Below, one piece after another: positions 62,912-64,000 of a DNA stretch of 64,000 nt. The DNA is from an uncultured Aequorivita sp. GTDB taxonomy: Bacteria > Bacteroidota > Bacteroidia > Flavobacteriales > Flavobacteriaceae. A program made the position numbers and the translations under genes. A model generated the notes under the pieces. It did no database searches and was not told the origin of the DNA. It was given only the letters and a program-made list of their open reading frames with translations. Location: contig CAKZLK010000043.1 in assembly GCA_937125455.1 (NCBI GenBank), forward strand, positions 124,001-188,000. Reading direction: 5' to 3'. Positions within the stretch are counted from its first letter, which is position 1; every line of letters begins with the position of its first letter.

Positions 62912-64000
62912 TTAGTTTATAAAATCGAATCCGCAATACGGAACCAAAACTTCTGGAACTTTAATACCATCTTCTGTTTGGTAATTTTCAAGAATTCCAG
63001 CCAAAACTCTTGGTAAAGCCAAAGAGCTTCCATTCAATGTGTGTGCAAGTTTGTTTTTTCCATCAGTATCTTTAAACCGAAGTTTTAAACGATTGGCCTG
63101 AAAAGTTTCAAAATTTGAAACCGAAGAAATTTCCAACCAACGATCCTGTGCTGTTGAAAATACTTCAAAATCATAAGTCAAAGCTGAAGTGAAACCTAAA
63201 TCACCCCCGCAAAGACGAAGAATTCGGTACGGCAACTTCAACTCGCGAAGAATATCTTTTACGTGTGCCACCATTGCGTCCAAAGCAGCGTATGAATTGT
63301 CCGGATGCTCAATACGAACAATTTCTACTTTATCAAATTGATGCAAACGGTTTAATCCGCGAACGTGTGCTCCGTAACTTCCAGCTTCACGACGAAAACA
63401 AGGCGTGTAAGCCGTACAAGTAATTGGTAAATCAGCGTGGTTCAACAAATCGCCACGAAACATATTAGTAACAGGAACCTCAGCAGTTGGAATTAAATAT
63501 AAGTCGTCAATACCAACATGATACATCTGTCCTTCTTTATCGGGCAATTGCCCAGTTCCATAGCCTGAAGCTTCGTTCACCAAATGTGGCACTTGATATT
63601 CGGTATAGCCTGCAGAAGTGTTTTTATCTAAAAAATAAGAGATCAAAGCACGTTGCAAACGCGCACCTTTTCCTTTATAAACAGGAAAACCAGCACCAGT
63701 GATTTTTACGCCAAGTTCAAAATCTATCAAATCATATTTTTTGGCGAGCTCCCAATGGGGAAGCGCACCTTCAACCAATTTTGGAATCTCCCCTTCTTTA
63801 TAAACTTCTTCATTATCATTCTCGTCGGTTCCAGCTGGCACCAAATCATTCGGGATATTTGGAAGCGTGTAAAGTAGTTGTTGCAACTTTTCAGCAGCGA
63901 CCAACATTTGTTCATTCAGCTGTTTTGAAGATTCCTTCAATTCAACTGTTTTTTTCTTTAATTCGTTTGCTTTTTCAGTTTCACCACTTTGAAAAAGTTT
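62912..64000 (-). CDS. serS: Seryl-tRNA synthetase, 5'-truncated by the window edge
   Basis: The 362 visible residues are the C-terminal part of class IIa SerRS. A coiled-coil arm (KANELKKKTVELKESSKQLN) runs off the window. The core contains motif 2 TACTPCFRREAGSYGAHVRG-type sequence and HQFDKVEIVRIEHPD, and motif 3 ALPRVLAGILENYQTEDG. The usual length is about 420-430, so some 60 N-terminal residues are outside. The TTG at 63940 is not the start because the frame stays open with family-like sequence upstream. Confidence 0.96.
   Translation of the reverse strand, partial: KLFQSGETEKANELKKKTVELKESSKQLNEQMLVAAEKLQQLLYTLPNIPNDLVPAGTDENDNEEVYKEGEIPKLVEGALPHWELAKKYDLIDFELGVKITGAGFPVYKGKGARLQRALISYFLDKNTSAGYTEYQVPHLVNEASGYGTGQLPDKEGQMYHVGIDDLYLIPTAEVPVTNMFRGDLLNHADLPITCTAYTPCFRREAGSYGAHVRGLNRLHQFDKVEIVRIEHPDNSYAALDAMVAHVKDILRELKLPYRILRLCGGDLGFTSALTYDFEVFSTAQDRWLEISSVSNFETFQANRLKLRFKDTDGKNKLAHTLNGSSLALPRVLAGILENYQTEDGIKVPEVLVPYCGFDFIN

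Noticed and set aside
1-64000. CRISPR arrays, insertion sequences, integrases or prophage genes
   Set aside because: No regularly spaced repeats with unique spacers, transposase, integrase or phage structural genes were seen.

Overview
The window is chromosomal DNA from a marine-type flavobacterium (phylum Bacteroidota, probably family Flavobacteriaceae). This rests on three things seen directly: several secreted proteins end in type IX secretion (T9SS) sorting domains, many genes are preceded by the Bacteroidota -7 promoter element TAnnTTTG, and starts lie behind A-rich leaders without Shine-Dalgarno sequences. No prophage, insertion sequence or CRISPR array was seen. Most of the window is housekeeping and envelope genes. 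It is cut at both ends: frr lacks its 5' part and serS lacks its 5' part.

Region by region. 1-6.3 kb: frr, a short DUF5686-type barrel, a frameshifted hypothetical, an MMPL/RND exporter and asnS. 6.3-10.2 kb (minus): a six-gene envelope cluster (lipoprotein, OB-fold protein, plastocyanin-like T9SS protein, DUF5777 barrel, c-type haem lipoprotein, YceI). It is divergent from an ECF sigma / FecR / TonB-receptor trio (10.3-14.3 kb). 14.4-21.7 kb: rpoN with a coupled membrane protein, a PorT-like barrel, the ExbB/ExbD motor, tRNA-Ser, and the tatD-ansA operon. 21.7-25.1 kb: a retropepsin-like protease, a TPR histidine kinase with its NarL-type regulator, and a 47-residue membrane peptide. 25.2-30.4 kb (minus): sucB/sucA and a polyprenyl synthase. 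30.5-37.2 kb: a TetR-regulated tripartite RND efflux operon. 37.3-48.9 kb: a T9SS protein, aspS, a ClC channel, a cold-shock protein, tadA, dxs, an M36 metallopeptidase and dgt. 57.7-64 kb (minus): two zinc-ribbon membrane proteins (one a CPBP protease), nrdB/nrdA and serS.

The most interesting part is 49.0-57.7 kb. A TonB receptor, a beta-helix lipoprotein, an OprP-type porin and a PiT-PhoU phosphate transporter lie together. Their four promoters, and a fifth promoter in the gap before the porin, carry TAACAnT heptamers repeated every 11 bp. The repeats sit at fixed distances (18, 29, 40, 51... bp) upstream of a weak -7 TTTG. The period and 7+4 layout resemble PhoB/PhoP boxes, so I read the segment as a phosphate-starvation regulon island. 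The fifth promoter faces a roughly 90-nt candidate small RNA with three hairpins, the last a strong intrinsic terminator. Its central loop has 14 nt of perfect complementarity to the predicted extreme 5' end of the porin mRNA. This Pho-type array plus small RNA is my main candidate for an undescribed system; the regulator identity and RNA function are inference.
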